Shown: piece by piece, positions 8,518 to 17,976 of the stretch | How positions within the stretch are numbered: the first letter of the stretch is position 1 | How the letters are laid out: every line of letters begins with the position of its first letter | Origin: Xanthomonas sp. 3793 | GTDB lineage: Bacteria > Pseudomonadota > Gammaproteobacteria > Xanthomonadales > Xanthomonadaceae | Reading direction: 5' to 3' | Length of the DNA: 64,000 bases | Assembly: GCF_024806835.1 (NCBI RefSeq) | Contig: NZ_JANTYU010000007.1 | Coordinates: 124,001-188,000, forward strand | Notes under the pieces: model-generated | The model's database searches: none | What the model was told of the DNA's origin: nothing | The model's input: the letters and a program-made list of their open reading frames with translations, nothing else | Position numbers and translations under genes: made by a program

Positions 8518-9624
8518 ATGCGCAAGATCCGGGTCGGTCTCATCTTTGGCGGCAAATCCGCCGAGCACGAGGTCTCGCTGCAGTCGGCACGCAACATCCT
8601 GGACGCGCTCGACCCGCAGCGCTTCGAGCCGGTACTGATCGGCATCGACAAGCAGGGCCAGTGGCATCTGAGCGCGGCGGACGGCTTTCTGCACGATGCC
8701 GACGACCCGGGCCGGATCGCCCTGCACCGCAGCGGACGCTCGGTGGCGGTGCTACCCGGCGCCGAGCAGGCGCAGCTGCGGCCGGTGGACACCGAGCAGG
8801 CGCTGGCGCAGATCGATGTGGTGTTCCCGATCGTGCACGGCACCCTGGGCGAAGACGGCTCGCTGCAGGGATTGCTGCGCATGGCCAACCTGCCCTTCGT
8901 CGGCTCCGGCGTGCTTGGCTCGGCGGTGGCGATGGACAAGGACATGGCCAAGCGCGTGCTGCGCGATGCCGGCCTGGCGGTGGCGCCGTTTGTCTGCTTC
9001 AACCGTCACACCGCCGCGCACGCCGATGTGGATGCGTTGATCGCGCAGCTGGGGTTGCCGTTGTTCGTCAAACCGGCCAATCAGGGCTCGTCGGTGGGCG
9101 TCAGCCAGGTGCGCAGCGCGGACGCCTTTGCCGCCGCACTCGCCTTGGCGTTGTCCTACGACCACAAGGTGCTGGTGGAAGCGGCCATTGTCGGCCGCGA
9201 GATCGAATGCGCGGTGCTGGGAAATGCCGCGCCACGGGCCAGCGTGTGCGGCGAAGTGGTGGTGCATGATGCGTTTTATTCGTACGACACCAAATACATC
9301 AGCGCGCACGGCGCCGACATCGTGATCCCCGCCGAGCTGGATGCGCAGACGCAGCAGCGCATCCAGCACCTTGCGGTGCAGGCATATCAAGCGCTGGATT
9401 GTGCCGGCATGGCGCGCGTGGATGTGTTCCTGTGTGCGGACGGACGCATCGTGATCAACGAGGTCAATACGCTTCCGGGCTTCACCCGCATCAGCATGTA
9501 TCCCAAACTCTGGCAGGCAAGCGGGCTGGACTATCGCGGCTTGATCACGCAGTTGATCGAACTGGCATTGCAACGGCATGCGGACGATCAATTGCTGCGC
9601 AGCGCGGTAGACACCCGCGCATGA
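8518..9624 (+). CDS. ddl: D-alanine--D-alanine ligase
   Basis: 368 residues, typical of DdlA-type enzymes. ATG at 8518 is preceded by AGGAG at a six-base spacing. ATP-grasp features in order: [21 protein letters not shown] (N-terminal substrate-binding Glu), [54 protein letters not shown] (the mobile loop), [18 protein letters not shown], and [19 protein letters not shown], which carries Mg ligands and the dipeptide site. It makes the D-Ala-D-Ala end of peptidoglycan precursors in the cytoplasm. It is away from the dcw cluster, so it may be a second ddl gene. It overlaps the next gene by four bases. Confidence 0.97.
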   Translation: MRKIRVGLIFGGKSAEHEVSLQSARNILDALDPQRFEPVLIGIDKQGQWHLSAADGFLHDADDPGRIALHRSGRSVAVLPGAEQAQLRPVDTEQALAQIDVVFPIVHGTLGEDGSLQGLLRMANLPFVGSGVLGSAVAMDKDMAKRVLRDAGLAVAPFVCFNRHTAAHADVDALIAQLGLPLFVKPANQGSSVGVSQVRSADAFAAALALALSYDHKVLVEAAIVGREIECAVLGNAAPRASVCGEVVVHDAFYSYDTKYISAHGADIVIPAELDAQTQQRIQHLAVQAYQALDCAGMARVDVFLCADGRIVINEVNTLPGFTRISMYPKLWQASGLDYRGLITQLIELALQRHADDQLLRSAVDTRA

Positions 9625-10103
9625 GCGCCGCGCAGCCGCGCGCAGTGCAGGCGCACGACCATGCCGCATTGCTCGCACTCAACAATGCCCATGCCACCGC
9701 ACTGTCGTTGCTCGATGCCGATGGGCTGGCCGCGTTGTTGCAGCTGGCATGGCATGCCAGCGTGATCCCGCCGGCAGACGGCCTGTTGATCGCACTGGAT
9801 CAGAGCGCTGACTACGCCAATGCCAACTTTGCGTGGCTATCGAAGCGCTTTGCGCGCTTTGTCTATGTGGACCGCATCGTGATCGGCGTCCATGCGCGGC
9901 GACGCGGCCTTGCCGGGCAACTGTACGCCGACCTCATCCGCAGCGCGTGTGCGGCAGCGCAGCCGCGCCTGGTGTGCGAAGTGAATCTGAGCCCGCCCAA
10001 TCCGGCCTCGCTGGCGTTGCATCGGCAACTGGGATTCGTACCGATCGGCGATGCGGTGCTGGCTGGTGGCAAGCAGGTGCAATACCTGGAAAAACTGCTG
10101 TGA
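9621..10103 (+). CDS. GNAT family N-acetyltransferase
   Basis: 160 residues. The start codon overlaps the ddl stop (ATGA), so both are likely made from one transcript. [31 protein letters not shown] is the GNAT acetyl-CoA-binding motif A (the R/Q-x-x-G-x-G/A loop appears as RRRGLAG). [27 protein letters not shown] is motif B with the usual N..S...H..LGF pattern. The acceptor substrate is not predictable; coupling to ddl alone does not show a cell-wall role. Confidence 0.88.
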   Translation: MSAAQPRAVQAHDHAALLALNNAHATALSLLDADGLAALLQLAWHASVIPPADGLLIALDQSADYANANFAWLSKRFARFVYVDRIVIGVHARRRGLAGQLYADLIRSACAAAQPRLVCEVNLSPPNPASLALHRQLGFVPIGDAVLAGGKQVQYLEKLL

Positions 10104-10137
10104 GGGGCAAGGACCCCACTGAAACACCGCCATAACG

Positions 10138-10173
10138 CACATGGCCCGCCTCCTTGCGGAGGCGGGCCATGTG
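10138..10173. terminator. Perfect 16-bp stem-loop after the ddl-GNAT operon
   Basis: CACATGGCCCGCCTCC and its exact complement flank a TTGC loop. No T-run follows on either strand, so it may be a transcript-stabilising hairpin or a weak terminator between the convergent GNAT and DUF1328 genes. Confidence 0.7.
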
Positions 10174-10219
10174 AGCACCGATCGGCAGCGCCGCTGCCGT
10201 GGCGTATCGCAGCGGGACG

Positions 10220-10378
10220 TTAGACCTTGCCGCGACGGAACATCGAGATCACTGCCAGGATCAGGAACACCACGAACAGGATCCAGGCAATGTTGGTCGC
10301 CGCACCGGCGATACCGCTGAAGCCCAGCACAGCGGCGATGATGGCGATGACGAAGAAGATGATGGCGTAATGCAGCAT
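10220..10378 (-). CDS. DUF1328 (YtjA-like) small membrane protein
   Basis: 52 residues, [20 protein letters not shown] followed by [32 protein letters not shown]. Two hydrophobic helices joined by a Gly/Ala turn and a short positive C-terminus are exactly the DUF1328/YtjA form. Such proteins are small inner-membrane proteins without an assigned role. The frame runs further upstream, but the family starts at MLHYA. It lies 64 bp downstream of oleD in the same direction. Confidence 0.92.
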   Translation of the reverse strand: MLHYAIIFFVIAIIAAVLGFSGIAGAATNIAWILFVVFLILAVISMFRRGKV

Positions 10379-10442
10379 GGCAATGATTCCAGAAGTTGTC
10401 GTGCCGAATCGGCGCAGACGTATCCTGAAGATGTGGCAGTCT

Positions 10443-11453
10443 TTATCGAGTGATGGCGATGTCGTTGGAAGATGAGGATCGCAGCCGTTGCAGGCCTTCT
10501 TCGATGCTGATGCGTGGCACATAGCCGAAGTCGCGACGCGCAGGTTCCATGCTGTACCAATGCGGCGTGCACAACTGTTCTACCAGAAAACGCGTCAGCG
10601 GCACTTCGCCAGGCAGACGCAACAGTGGCCACATGGTCTCGCAGATTGCACCGATTGTGTACGCCGTCTTGAACGACAGCGAACGCGTCACCGCCGGTGC
10701 GTCCACTGCCGCAAGCAGGCGATTGAGCAACTCGCGCATCGGCAACGGTTCGCCGTTGGAAATGAAGTACGCCTTGCCCGCGCAGGCAGCGCCCGGCGCA
10801 AGATGGTCGAACGCATCGAAATGCGCTTGCGCGGCATTGTCGATGTACGTGCTGTCCACCAGGTTGCTGCCATCGCCCACCATGCGCAGGCGACCGGCGC
10901 GCGCGCGTGCCGCCAGCCGCGGCAACAGATGATTGTCGCCCGGCCCCCAGATCAGCCGCGGACGCAATGCCACAGTGGCCAGCTGCGCATCGTTGGCTGC
11001 CAGCACCGCACGCTCGGCGATCGCCTTGGTCGCCGCATACGCGGCGCGCAGGTCTTCGCCATATGGCACCTCATCGGCGCCCAGACCCTCCACCGGGTTG
11101 GTGGCGCGGTGGGTGACGCTGGGTGTGGAGGTGTAGATCAGCCGCGGCACGCCATTGGCGCGGCATGCGTCGAGCACGTTCTGCGTGCCCACCACATTGG
11201 CCTGGTGATAGCTGTCGTAGCTGCCCCATGCACCGGCCTTGGCGGCGTTGTGGAAGACCGCATCGATGCCGGCGAAGGCATGCCGCACCGCTTGCGGGTC
11301 GGCCAGGTCGCCACGGATCTGGCCCACGCCCAACGTCTGCAAGACCGGGTAATCGCCGCGTTGAAAACTCACCACCTCGTGCCCGCGCGCGCGCAAGCCG
11401 CGGCACAACGCCTGGCCAAGAAATCCACCACCGCCGGTCACCAGAATCTTCAT
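10443..11453 (-). CDS. oleD: OleD, NAD(P)H-dependent 2-alkyl-3-oxoalkanoate reductase
   Basis: 336 residues of the extended short-chain dehydrogenase / 3-beta-HSD family. [12 protein letters not shown] (residues 6-17) is the Rossmann loop; Thr/Ser in YTSTPSV and Tyr139/Lys143 in YAATK complete the catalytic set. In the olefin pathway OleD reduces the beta-keto acid made by OleA to a 2-alkyl-3-hydroxyalkanoate. Identification rests on the fold plus the neighbouring oleC, oleB and oleA genes. The gap to oleC is 66 bp, so the two are likely co-transcribed. Confidence 0.93.
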   Translation of the reverse strand: MKILVTGGGGFLGQALCRGLRARGHEVVSFQRGDYPVLQTLGVGQIRGDLADPQAVRHAFAGIDAVFHNAAKAGAWGSYDSYHQANVVGTQNVLDACRANGVPRLIYTSTPSVTHRATNPVEGLGADEVPYGEDLRAAYAATKAIAERAVLAANDAQLATVALRPRLIWGPGDNHLLPRLAARARAGRLRMVGDGSNLVDSTYIDNAAQAHFDAFDHLAPGAACAGKAYFISNGEPLPMRELLNRLLAAVDAPAVTRSLSFKTAYTIGAICETMWPLLRLPGEVPLTRFLVEQLCTPHWYSMEPARRDFGYVPRISIEEGLQRLRSSSSNDIAITR

Positions 11454-11519
11454 CGCTTTGCACCGATCACAAGAGGAAACACGGAAGAACCACTAAGCTG
11501 CGCGCACCGCTGCATGTGC

Positions 11520-13172
11520 TTACGCACGCTGTTGCGCCGCCCAGACCGCCAGTTTCTCGCGGCCGATCTTGGCGTTGTGGCGGATGTCGACCGGAAAACC
11601 GGGATGCCGCAGGAAACGTGCGATACCGGCGGTATGGGGATGCGCGGCGCCCAGCGCACGCAATGCGGTTTGCACGTCCGCGAAGGCCGATGCCGATACG
11701 CCAGGGTGCAACTCCACGCACAGCACCGGTTGCTGTTGTCCGGCTGCGCCTACACCGACCAGCGCCGTGCGCCGCACCTGGGGATGCACGTTGAACACCG
11801 GCTCCACCTGCTCGGTGTACAGCGGGCCTGTGGCCGTCTCCACGCGATGGGTCTTGCGCCCGCAGAACCACAAGCGTCCTTCCGCATCGAAATAGCCCAC
11901 ATCGCCCATGCGGTGCACGATGCGTTCGCTGCCATCGTCGCTGCGCTCGCGGATCTTGGCGATGCGGGTGGCCGCATCGCGATTGAAATAGGTATCGGTG
12001 GTGGTCGGGCCGGCGACGGTGATCTCGCCGACTTCGCCCATGGCCAGCACGCGTGCGCCGCTCCAATCGGCAATGGCCGCATCGTCGATGGCGATGATGC
12101 GCACCTCATTGGGCGCGACCACCTGTCCCACACAGGTTCCGGCACCGGCTTCGGTGGCAGCGCGGGTTGCGTCCAGGGTGCGGCCTTCGATTGCCGCCAC
12201 CGGCAGGCATTCGGTGGCGCCATACGGCGTCCAGAATTGCGCATCGGCCGGCAGCAGCGCGCGGATGGTGGCCACCACGTCTGGCGGCACCGGTGCGCCT
12301 GCCGACGTCGCCAGGCGCACCTTGGGCAGCGGCTGCCCGTAGTCGGCCAGCACGCGCATCAATGCCGGCGAACCGAACAATTGCGTCACTCCGAAGCGGT
12401 TGAGTGCATCGTGCAGCTTGCGCGGGTCGGCAGTGGCCGGGCGGGTCGGATCCATGTCCGGAATCACCGAGGTCAGCCCCAAAGCAGGATCGAACAAGGC
12501 AAACGGCGGGAACGTCGGCAGATCCACGCCACCGGGCTGCATGCCGAAGGCATTGCGCAGCAACTCGATCTGGCCGACGAAATGCCGGTGTCGGTAAACC
12601 ACGCCCTTGGGCACGCCGGTGGAGCCGCTGGTGAACAGGATGGCGGCCACATCGTCCGGCCCGGTGTTGGCCAGCTGACTGCCAGCGCCGGCGCCATCGC
12701 GCTCCACGCGCGCCAGTGTCACCCCGCCCCACCCGTAACGGCCACCGACGCTGACGATCTGCTTTGCAGAGCGCGCCCAGCGCAGCAGACGACGCGCCAA
12801 CTGCGCAAGCGGTATGCCGATAAACGCCTGCGGCTGCGCCTCGTCCAGACACTGTTTGAGCGCGCGCTTGTCGATGCCCGGATCGACCAGCACCGGCACC
12901 GCACCGGCCTTGAACAAGGCAAACATCAGCAGGAAGAATTCCGGCGACGGCCGCACCATCACCACCGCGCGCGCGCCACGGCCGATGCCGTGCAGCGCCA
13001 GGCCGGCGGCGATCGCATCGCTGCGCGCGTCCAGTTCGGCATAGCTCAAGGTCACATCGTAGGCGGCAAACCCATTGGCGGCGCGGCGGCCGGGGCAGCG
13101 AATGGCGATCTGATCGGGGCGCTCGCGCGCCAGCTGCGGCAGGGTGGCCGCGATATTGCAGAGAGTGGTCAT
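11520..13172 (-). CDS. oleC: OleC, beta-lactone synthetase (ANL superfamily)
   Basis: 550 residues. The adenylate-forming signature ILFTSGSTGVPKGVVYRHRHFVGQIELL and the later YGATE and GDVGYFDAEGRLWFCGRKTHRVE segments place it in the acyl-CoA synthetase/luciferase superfamily. OleC converts the 2-alkyl-3-hydroxyalkanoate from OleD to a cis-beta-lactone using ATP rather than making a CoA ester. I prefer MTTLCNIAATLPQ (ATG at 13172), since GGTGA lies about ten bases upstream; ATG at 13190 would add six residues. A promoter of its own is likely because the convergent ykgJ-type gene separates it from oleB. Confidence 0.93.
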   Translation of the reverse strand: MTTLCNIAATLPQLARERPDQIAIRCPGRRAANGFAAYDVTLSYAELDARSDAIAAGLALHGIGRGARAVVMVRPSPEFFLLMFALFKAGAVPVLVDPGIDKRALKQCLDEAQPQAFIGIPLAQLARRLLRWARSAKQIVSVGGRYGWGGVTLARVERDGAGAGSQLANTGPDDVAAILFTSGSTGVPKGVVYRHRHFVGQIELLRNAFGMQPGGVDLPTFPPFALFDPALGLTSVIPDMDPTRPATADPRKLHDALNRFGVTQLFGSPALMRVLADYGQPLPKVRLATSAGAPVPPDVVATIRALLPADAQFWTPYGATECLPVAAIEGRTLDATRAATEAGAGTCVGQVVAPNEVRIIAIDDAAIADWSGARVLAMGEVGEITVAGPTTTDTYFNRDAATRIAKIRERSDDGSERIVHRMGDVGYFDAEGRLWFCGRKTHRVETATGPLYTEQVEPVFNVHPQVRRTALVGVGAAGQQQPVLCVELHPGVSASAFADVQTALRALGAAHPHTAGIARFLRHPGFPVDIRHNAKIGREKLAVWAAQQRA

Positions 13173-13390
13173 CGCCGTATTATCACCCATGCACTCACGG
13201 TGCTGGCCGCTTGTGCGCAGGGCGCACCTGCACCTGCGGCGGATGCGCGCCGTGGTCGGGGCACGCGCCCGCCCGATGCCGACGCATGAATCGCTTAGCG
13301 GCGGCGGCCGCATGCCTCTTGTATCGCAGCACGGTTCGGTCAGAATGCCGCGCTCCCCACGCGATTTCGCCGCGCCAGGCCCGGCATTCC

Positions 13391-13774
13391 ATGGCACACC
13401 CCTGCCTTACCTGCGGCGCTTGCTGCGCCTATTTCCGCGTCAGTTTCCACTGGAGCGAAGCCGATCCCGCATTGGGCGGCAGGGTACCGATCGAACTGAC
13501 CGACTCCTTGCGCACGCACGAGCGCGTGATGCGCGGCACCTCGCAATCGCAACCGCGCTGCATCGCCCTGGATGCCGACATCGGCCGCTATAGCCGCTGC
13601 AGCATCCACGACCGCCGCCCGTCCTCCTGCGCCGCCGTGCCGGCGTCGCTGGAATTCGGCCAGCGCAGTGCGCAATGCGACAAGTCGCGCCTGGCGCATG
13701 GTCTGCATGCGCTGACGCAGGACGATTGGATCGGCGTGGACGATGCGCAGCGCAATCCGCTGCCAGTGCCGTGA
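13391..13774 (+). CDS. YkgJ family zinc/iron-chelating cysteine-cluster protein
   Basis: 127 residues. The N-terminus MAHPCLTCGACCAYFRV holds Cys5, Cys8, Cys11 and Cys12; further cysteines occur in QPRCIALDADIGRYSRCSIHDRRPSSCAAVP and QCDKSRL. This spacing is the YkgJ/CxxCGxCC family, thought to bind a metal; its function is unknown. It is the only plus-strand gene inside the ole locus, divergent from oleC and convergent with oleB, with 59 bp between its stop and the oleB stop. Confidence 0.88.
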   Translation: MAHPCLTCGACCAYFRVSFHWSEADPALGGRVPIELTDSLRTHERVMRGTSQSQPRCIALDADIGRYSRCSIHDRRPSSCAAVPASLEFGQRSAQCDKSRLAHGLHALTQDDWIGVDDAQRNPLPVP

Positions 13775-13833
13775 CCGGACCTGGCTGCTGACGCATACGC
13801 CATCGGCGCATTGATCGGTGTCGGACGCCTCGC

Positions 13834-14736
13834 TTACAGCGGATGCGTATCCAGGAACGTGCGAATCGCCGGCACCAGCACCTCGTGCTTGTCTTCCAGC
13901 ACGTAGTGATTGGCATCGTCGAACGCGGTCACCTCGGCGTTCGGCAATGCCTGGCGAAAACCGGCCAGGAAGTGCTTGTCGAAGCAGATGTCGCGCAGGC
14001 CCCAGGCGATGAACGCGGGGCGGTCGGCAAACGACGGCAAGGCCTGTGCGGAGCGCTCCAGCAACGACCAACCCTTGTCGGCCGGCGACAGCGGAATGTC
14101 CTGCATGAAACGGATCGTGGAGATGCGATTGCGCCAGGTGTCGTAAGGCGCGACATAGGCGCGGCGCACGGCCGAGGGCATGCGCCGCGACACGCCAAAC
14201 CATGAAGCACCGGACGAAAACGCATTGAACGTGCGGATGAACCATTCGCCCGGCCGCCAATGCCGACCCATCGCGATCTGCCACGGCATCGGTTTCTCCG
14301 GCGGCAACGGGAAGGCGGCGGTATTGGTGATCACCAGGCGCTTGACCTGGGCGTGATGCGACAACGCCCAGCCGAACCCGATCATGCCGCCCCAATCGTG
14401 CACCGCCAGCGTGACCGGACCGGTGATGCCCAAGTGCCGCAACAGCGTGTCCAGATCGTCCACGCGCGACTGCAGCGTGTAGTCGTAACGCGGCTGCGCA
14501 TCAGGCGCATCGTCCGGCTTGTCGGAAAGCCCCATGCCGATATGGTCGGGCACGATGCAGCGGTACCGATCCGACAGGCCACTGACCAGGTGCCGCCACA
14601 GATAACTCCACGACGGATTGCCGTGCAGCATCACGACCACCTCGCCATCGCGCGGACCTTCGTCCAGATAGGACATCGCAATGCCGGGACGCACCTCAAG
14701 GCGCTGGGGAGTGAAGGGATAGCCGGGGTAGTTCAT
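13834..14736 (-). CDS. oleB: OleB, beta-lactone decarboxylase (haloalkane-dehalogenase-like alpha/beta hydrolase)
   Basis: 300 residues. The fold signature HGNPSWSYLWRHL (38-50) supplies the oxyanion region, Asp114 in VHDWGGMIG is the nucleophile and His277 in FDDANHYVLED the base, as in haloalkane dehalogenases. In the olefin pathway OleB decarboxylates the beta-lactone to a cis-alkene and CO2. Identification as OleB rather than a dehalogenase follows from the adjacent oleA, oleC and oleD. It lies 129 bp downstream of fic. Confidence 0.92.
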   Translation of the reverse strand: MNYPGYPFTPQRLEVRPGIAMSYLDEGPRDGEVVVMLHGNPSWSYLWRHLVSGLSDRYRCIVPDHIGMGLSDKPDDAPDAQPRYDYTLQSRVDDLDTLLRHLGITGPVTLAVHDWGGMIGFGWALSHHAQVKRLVITNTAAFPLPPEKPMPWQIAMGRHWRPGEWFIRTFNAFSSGASWFGVSRRMPSAVRRAYVAPYDTWRNRISTIRFMQDIPLSPADKGWSLLERSAQALPSFADRPAFIAWGLRDICFDKHFLAGFRQALPNAEVTAFDDANHYVLEDKHEVLVPAIRTFLDTHPL

Positions 14737-14865
14737 GGATCTCTCTATTTGCTAAAGCTTTGACTGGGTGTGGCTGGCAAGTCACCAGCTACATCGCCAC
14801 GACAGTATCGAAAATACGTCAGGTGTCTCCGCATCGTCGGCAACGGCCGTGCGCAAGCCGATCGC

Positions 14866-16035
14866 TCACAGCGGCTGCGCTCCTTCGCTGAGGATGTCGA
14901 GATAGGCGTGGTAGGCAAAAATACGATGCCGCTGCTGGCCGGTGAGTTCGTTGACGATTTCCAGCTCCTGCAGGGTGCGTACTGCGGCACGGATGGTGGG
15001 CGCACTCAACGACAGGGTGGGCGCCACTTGCGGCACCGCCAACACCACGCGCCGCGCGAACTGCTCAAACACCAGGCCGACGTTGCCTGCTCGCTGGCCC
15101 AAAGCGGCAATGCGGGCCCGATCACGTGCCAACAGTGCCAGCAGGCGCTGCGCGGTGTCGACGGCTTGTTGCGCGGTCTCTGCCACACCATCCAGAAAGA
15201 AGCCCAGCCATCCTTCCCAATCACCGTTGAGTCGCACCGCATTGAGGCGATCGTAGTAATCGGCACGACGGCGCTTGAAATACAGGCTCAGATACAGGCT
15301 GGGCTCCCGCAGCACGCCTTCGCTGCACAGGATCAAGGTAATCAACAGCCGTCCCAGGCGCCCATTGCCATCGCTGAAGGGATGGATGGTTTCGAACTGC
15401 ACATGGGCAAGCGCCGCCTTCACCAACGGCGGCATCTGCCCCTGCGGCGCATGCAGAAACTGTTCGAGTGCCGACAGCGCGTCGGGCAATGCATCTGGCG
15501 GTGGCGGAACAAAGTGTGCAAGTGCAGGCGAGGCCCCGCCTACCCACACCTGGCTCCGGCGAAATTCACCTGGCTGCTTGCCGGCTCCACGCCCGCCCTG
15601 CAGCAACAGCGCATGCATCTCGCGGATCAAACGCAGCGACAGCGGGAAATCGTCCTCGCGCAGGCGCCGCAAACCATGGTTGAGGGCCGCGACATAGTTG
15701 GACACTTCTTCGACATCGCCGACAGGCACGCCCGGTGCCGCATCCATCTCGAACAGCAACAGGTCCGAGAACGATGACTGGGTTCCTTCGATCTGGGACG
15801 ACAGCAAGGCTTCCTTGCGGATGTACTGATAGAGAAACACTTCCGGGTCCGGCAGCATCAGCGTGATGCCGTCCAGTCGCCCTAGTGCCTGGTCGGCGCG
15901 CTCTTTGCGCGCCACCAGTTCAGCCTGTGCGAAATCCAGTGCCGGCACTGCCGGCAACGGATCAGGGCCGAACGCCTGGTAACGGCTCCCTGCGAGAGCG
16001 CCAGCAACATAGTGTCCGGTGATGCGCTGAGCCAT
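14866..16035 (-). CDS. Fic family protein, class II self-inhibited, with C-terminal winged-helix region
   Basis: 389 residues. The catalytic loop HPFSDGNGRLGR (218-229) matches HPFxDGNGRxxR fully, with His218 the expected catalytic base for AMP transfer. The inhibitory helix motif S/TxxxE(G/N) appears N-terminally in LSSQIEGTQSS (79-84), so the protein is class II. FVPPPPDALPDAL is the usual flap before the Fic core. The C-terminal LSAPTIRAAVRTLQELEIVNELTGQQRHRIFAY resembles a winged helix-turn-helix. ATG is preceded by AAGGAA at five bases. It sits between oleA and oleB; no antitoxin-like gene is next to it. Confidence 0.93.
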   Translation of the reverse strand: MAQRITGHYVAGALAGSRYQAFGPDPLPAVPALDFAQAELVARKERADQALGRLDGITLMLPDPEVFLYQYIRKEALLSSQIEGTQSSFSDLLLFEMDAAPGVPVGDVEEVSNYVAALNHGLRRLREDDFPLSLRLIREMHALLLQGGRGAGKQPGEFRRSQVWVGGASPALAHFVPPPPDALPDALSALEQFLHAPQGQMPPLVKAALAHVQFETIHPFSDGNGRLGRLLITLILCSEGVLREPSLYLSLYFKRRRADYYDRLNAVRLNGDWEGWLGFFLDGVAETAQQAVDTAQRLLALLARDRARIAALGQRAGNVGLVFEQFARRVVLAVPQVAPTLSLSAPTIRAAVRTLQELEIVNELTGQQRHRIFAYHAYLDILSEGAQPL

Positions 16036-16074
16036 CGTCTTTCCTTACAGACTGCAGCTGTTCCTGCAAGGAAA

Positions 16075-16099
16075 CTTAGATACCACTTTTTTACCTAAG
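16075..16099. promoter_or_regulatory. Palindrome upstream of fic (possible operator)
   Basis: CTTAGATA and TACCTAAG form an inverted repeat with seven of eight positions matching, separated by nine bases with a T-run, 40-64 bp before the fic start. It is the most AT-rich stretch nearby. It could be an operator for the Fic winged-helix domain or part of the oleA 3' end; function is inferred only. Confidence 0.4.
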
Positions 16100-16150
16100 C
16101 AGCGATCTTGCCCGGCGTGCAAGAGCATCGGCCGGCCACCATCACACGCA

Positions 16151-17167
16151 TTACCAGACCACTTCCGCCATCGAGCAGTTCAGGCCAGAACCAATCCCCA
16201 TCAGCGCGATCCGGTCGCCCTTCTTCAAGCGGCCGAGCTCCTTGAGCTTGCTCAGCACGATCGGCACCGAAGCCGGGCCGATGTTGCCGTGTTCGCCGAA
16301 GATGGTCATGACCTTGGCCGGGTCGATGCCGAACGACTTCACGAACGAAGCGGTGTGCGGGCGGCTGACCTGGTGGATGACGAACTGGTCCAGCTCGTCC
16401 ACCGCCCAGCCCATCGCCTGCTTGGCGGCCAGGAAGGTCTTCTGCGCCAGCTTGATGCCTTCGATCAGCAGCAGGCGGGTGTCGGTGACCATGCGGTCCA
16501 GGTTGCCGCGGCACAGCTTGTTCCACTCGGTGGCCGAACGGGTCACGCCGCCCTTGTAGCGCGGCGCGTCGGGCACCAGCTCGGTGCGCGCCATGACCAT
16601 GGCCGCGGCACCGCAGCCCAGGGTCAGCGCAGCGAGTTCATTGCGGAATTCTTCTTCGGTGACGTCGGGCGAGGTCATGCGCTCGAGGGTCTTCTCGTAC
16701 ACCAGGTTGGCGGTCTCGCCGTCGACGACCAGCGCATAGTCGATCTCGCCACGCTCGAGCATGCGCGCGGCGATGTCCATGCCGTTGATGAAGGCAAGGC
16801 AGGCGTTGGCGACGTCGAAGGTGACGCAGTGGTCGCCGACCCCGAGGTTGCCGGACACGATGGAGGCAGTGGACGGCTCCAGGTAGTCGCGGCTCACCGA
16901 GGTGTTGACCAGCAGGCCGATCTTCTCGATACCGATGCCGGCGTCGAGCAGTGCCTTGCGCGCAGCCTGGGTGGCGGCGTCCGAGGCCTGGACATCCTGG
17001 TCCCACAAGCGCCGTGCATGGATGCCGGCAACGTCGCCCAACACGTCGGTCTTGATTCCGAGGCGGTCGTAGGTCGGTTGCAGGCGCTCGTTGATTTCCT
17101 TGGAAGTCAGCGTGTGCGGCGCATCAATATGCGCCAGTCCCGCGATGGAGACATTCTGGAAGAGCAT
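16151..17167 (-). CDS. oleA: OleA, acyl-CoA condensing thiolase for olefin biosynthesis
   Basis: 338 residues. Cys123 in DVANACLAF is the nucleophile and Glu97 in SVSRDYLEPST the base; these equal C143 and E117 of the X. campestris OleA structure, which is numbered with a 20-residue tag. HQVSRPH and EHGNIGPAS give the His and Asn of the thiolase-fold active site. OleA joins two long-chain acyl-CoAs head to head in a non-decarboxylative Claisen condensation to a beta-keto acid. It is the first gene of the minus-strand ole run; the next gene in transcription order is fic, 115 bp on. Confidence 0.96.
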   Translation of the reverse strand: MLFQNVSIAGLAHIDAPHTLTSKEINERLQPTYDRLGIKTDVLGDVAGIHARRLWDQDVQASDAATQAARKALLDAGIGIEKIGLLVNTSVSRDYLEPSTASIVSGNLGVGDHCVTFDVANACLAFINGMDIAARMLERGEIDYALVVDGETANLVYEKTLERMTSPDVTEEEFRNELAALTLGCGAAAMVMARTELVPDAPRYKGGVTRSATEWNKLCRGNLDRMVTDTRLLLIEGIKLAQKTFLAAKQAMGWAVDELDQFVIHQVSRPHTASFVKSFGIDPAKVMTIFGEHGNIGPASVPIVLSKLKELGRLKKGDRIALMGIGSGLNCSMAEVVW

Positions 17168-17268
17168 CGAAGTAGCGCCATGGCGTCAGGCGAGGGGGCG
17201 CTAGTCTAGCTGCTGGCTGGTTTTACCGCATCTTTACATTTGAATGGCCGCCGCCCCAGCCCAACGGT

Positions 17269-17589
17269 TCAGCGCGGCGGGCAGCGGAAGGCGTTGAAGC
17301 GCTGGCTTCCGTCGGCCGGCTGGCCTTGTGCCTGCACGGCGTTGGCATTGGCACCCGGGGCCTCGTTGCGCGCCAGCGTTTCCAGCTCCTCCTGCACGCG
17401 CAGCGGGTTGCGGTTGTAGAAGCCGACCTTGCTCTTGACCGACACCACCACCTCACCCTGCTGCTGACAGCCAGCCGGCACAGGGCCTGCGGGCAATACC
17501 TGCACGCTCTTGCCGCTTTGTTCGATCGGCACCCAGGTGCACGCCGCGGTGGTGGTGGCAACCAGAACAGACAGCATCAGCACGCGCAT
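17269..17589 (-). CDS. DUF4156 domain lipoprotein
   Basis: 106 residues. A lipoprotein signal peptide ends LVATTTAAC (Cys17). The mature part CTWVPIEQSGKSVQVLPAGPVPAGCQQQGEVVVSVKSKVGFYNRNPLRVQEELETLARNEA follows the DUF4156 pattern, including the conserved second Cys in PAGCQ and the L/E-rich helix. The family is related in length and Cys use to RcsF-like envelope proteins, but no function has been shown. It stands alone between oleA and a long intergenic region. Confidence 0.88.
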   Translation of the reverse strand: MRVLMLSVLVATTTAACTWVPIEQSGKSVQVLPAGPVPAGCQQQGEVVVSVKSKVGFYNRNPLRVQEELETLARNEAPGANANAVQAQGQPADGSQRFNAFRCPPR

Positions 17590-17976
17590 AAGTCATCCAC
17601 ACCGAAGGGTAAAGCCGGATTGTGCCGCAGTTGCCCGGCAGCCAAACGCGTGCCCGGCATTGTCCATACGCCTCATTCAGCACAGCGCAACCGCCACTCA
17701 ATCGCCCGATGCAAGCGGCGGTGGATGCCGCCCGGTGCCTGTCGCTGCGTCCGGGTGTCCGGACGCGGACACTGGTTGATTCTGAAAAATTCTTTAAAAA
17801 CAACACCTTAAAGATGGCACGCGGCTTGCTGCAGTCACGTGGCCATCGAAGCGCATGACGCAAAGCTGACTGCCTGCTGAACAAGTGAAGGAAAGCTCCG
17901 AAAGTTCTTGCGAATACCGAAACGGTGTACTACCTTACTACCACACCACTGATCACCCACACCAAGAGACCTCGCC
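17590..17976. other. 387-bp divergent intergenic region
   Basis: It holds an AT-rich island (around 17775-17815, TTGATTCTGAAAAATTC then TTTAAAAAC) unlike the surrounding GC-rich DNA, probably the promoter region of the plus-strand repeat protein. No coding frame is convincing. Confidence 0.5.

Noticed and set aside
10220-10522. 100-codon start for the DUF1328 protein
   Set aside because: The first 48 residues look random; the family begins at MLHYA (10378).
10488-13289. Very long plus-strand open frame (933 codons) across oleD and oleC
   Set aside because: It is antisense to two clear enzymes and its protein is rich in Arg, His, Ala and Gln with no domain; a GC-rich shadow frame.
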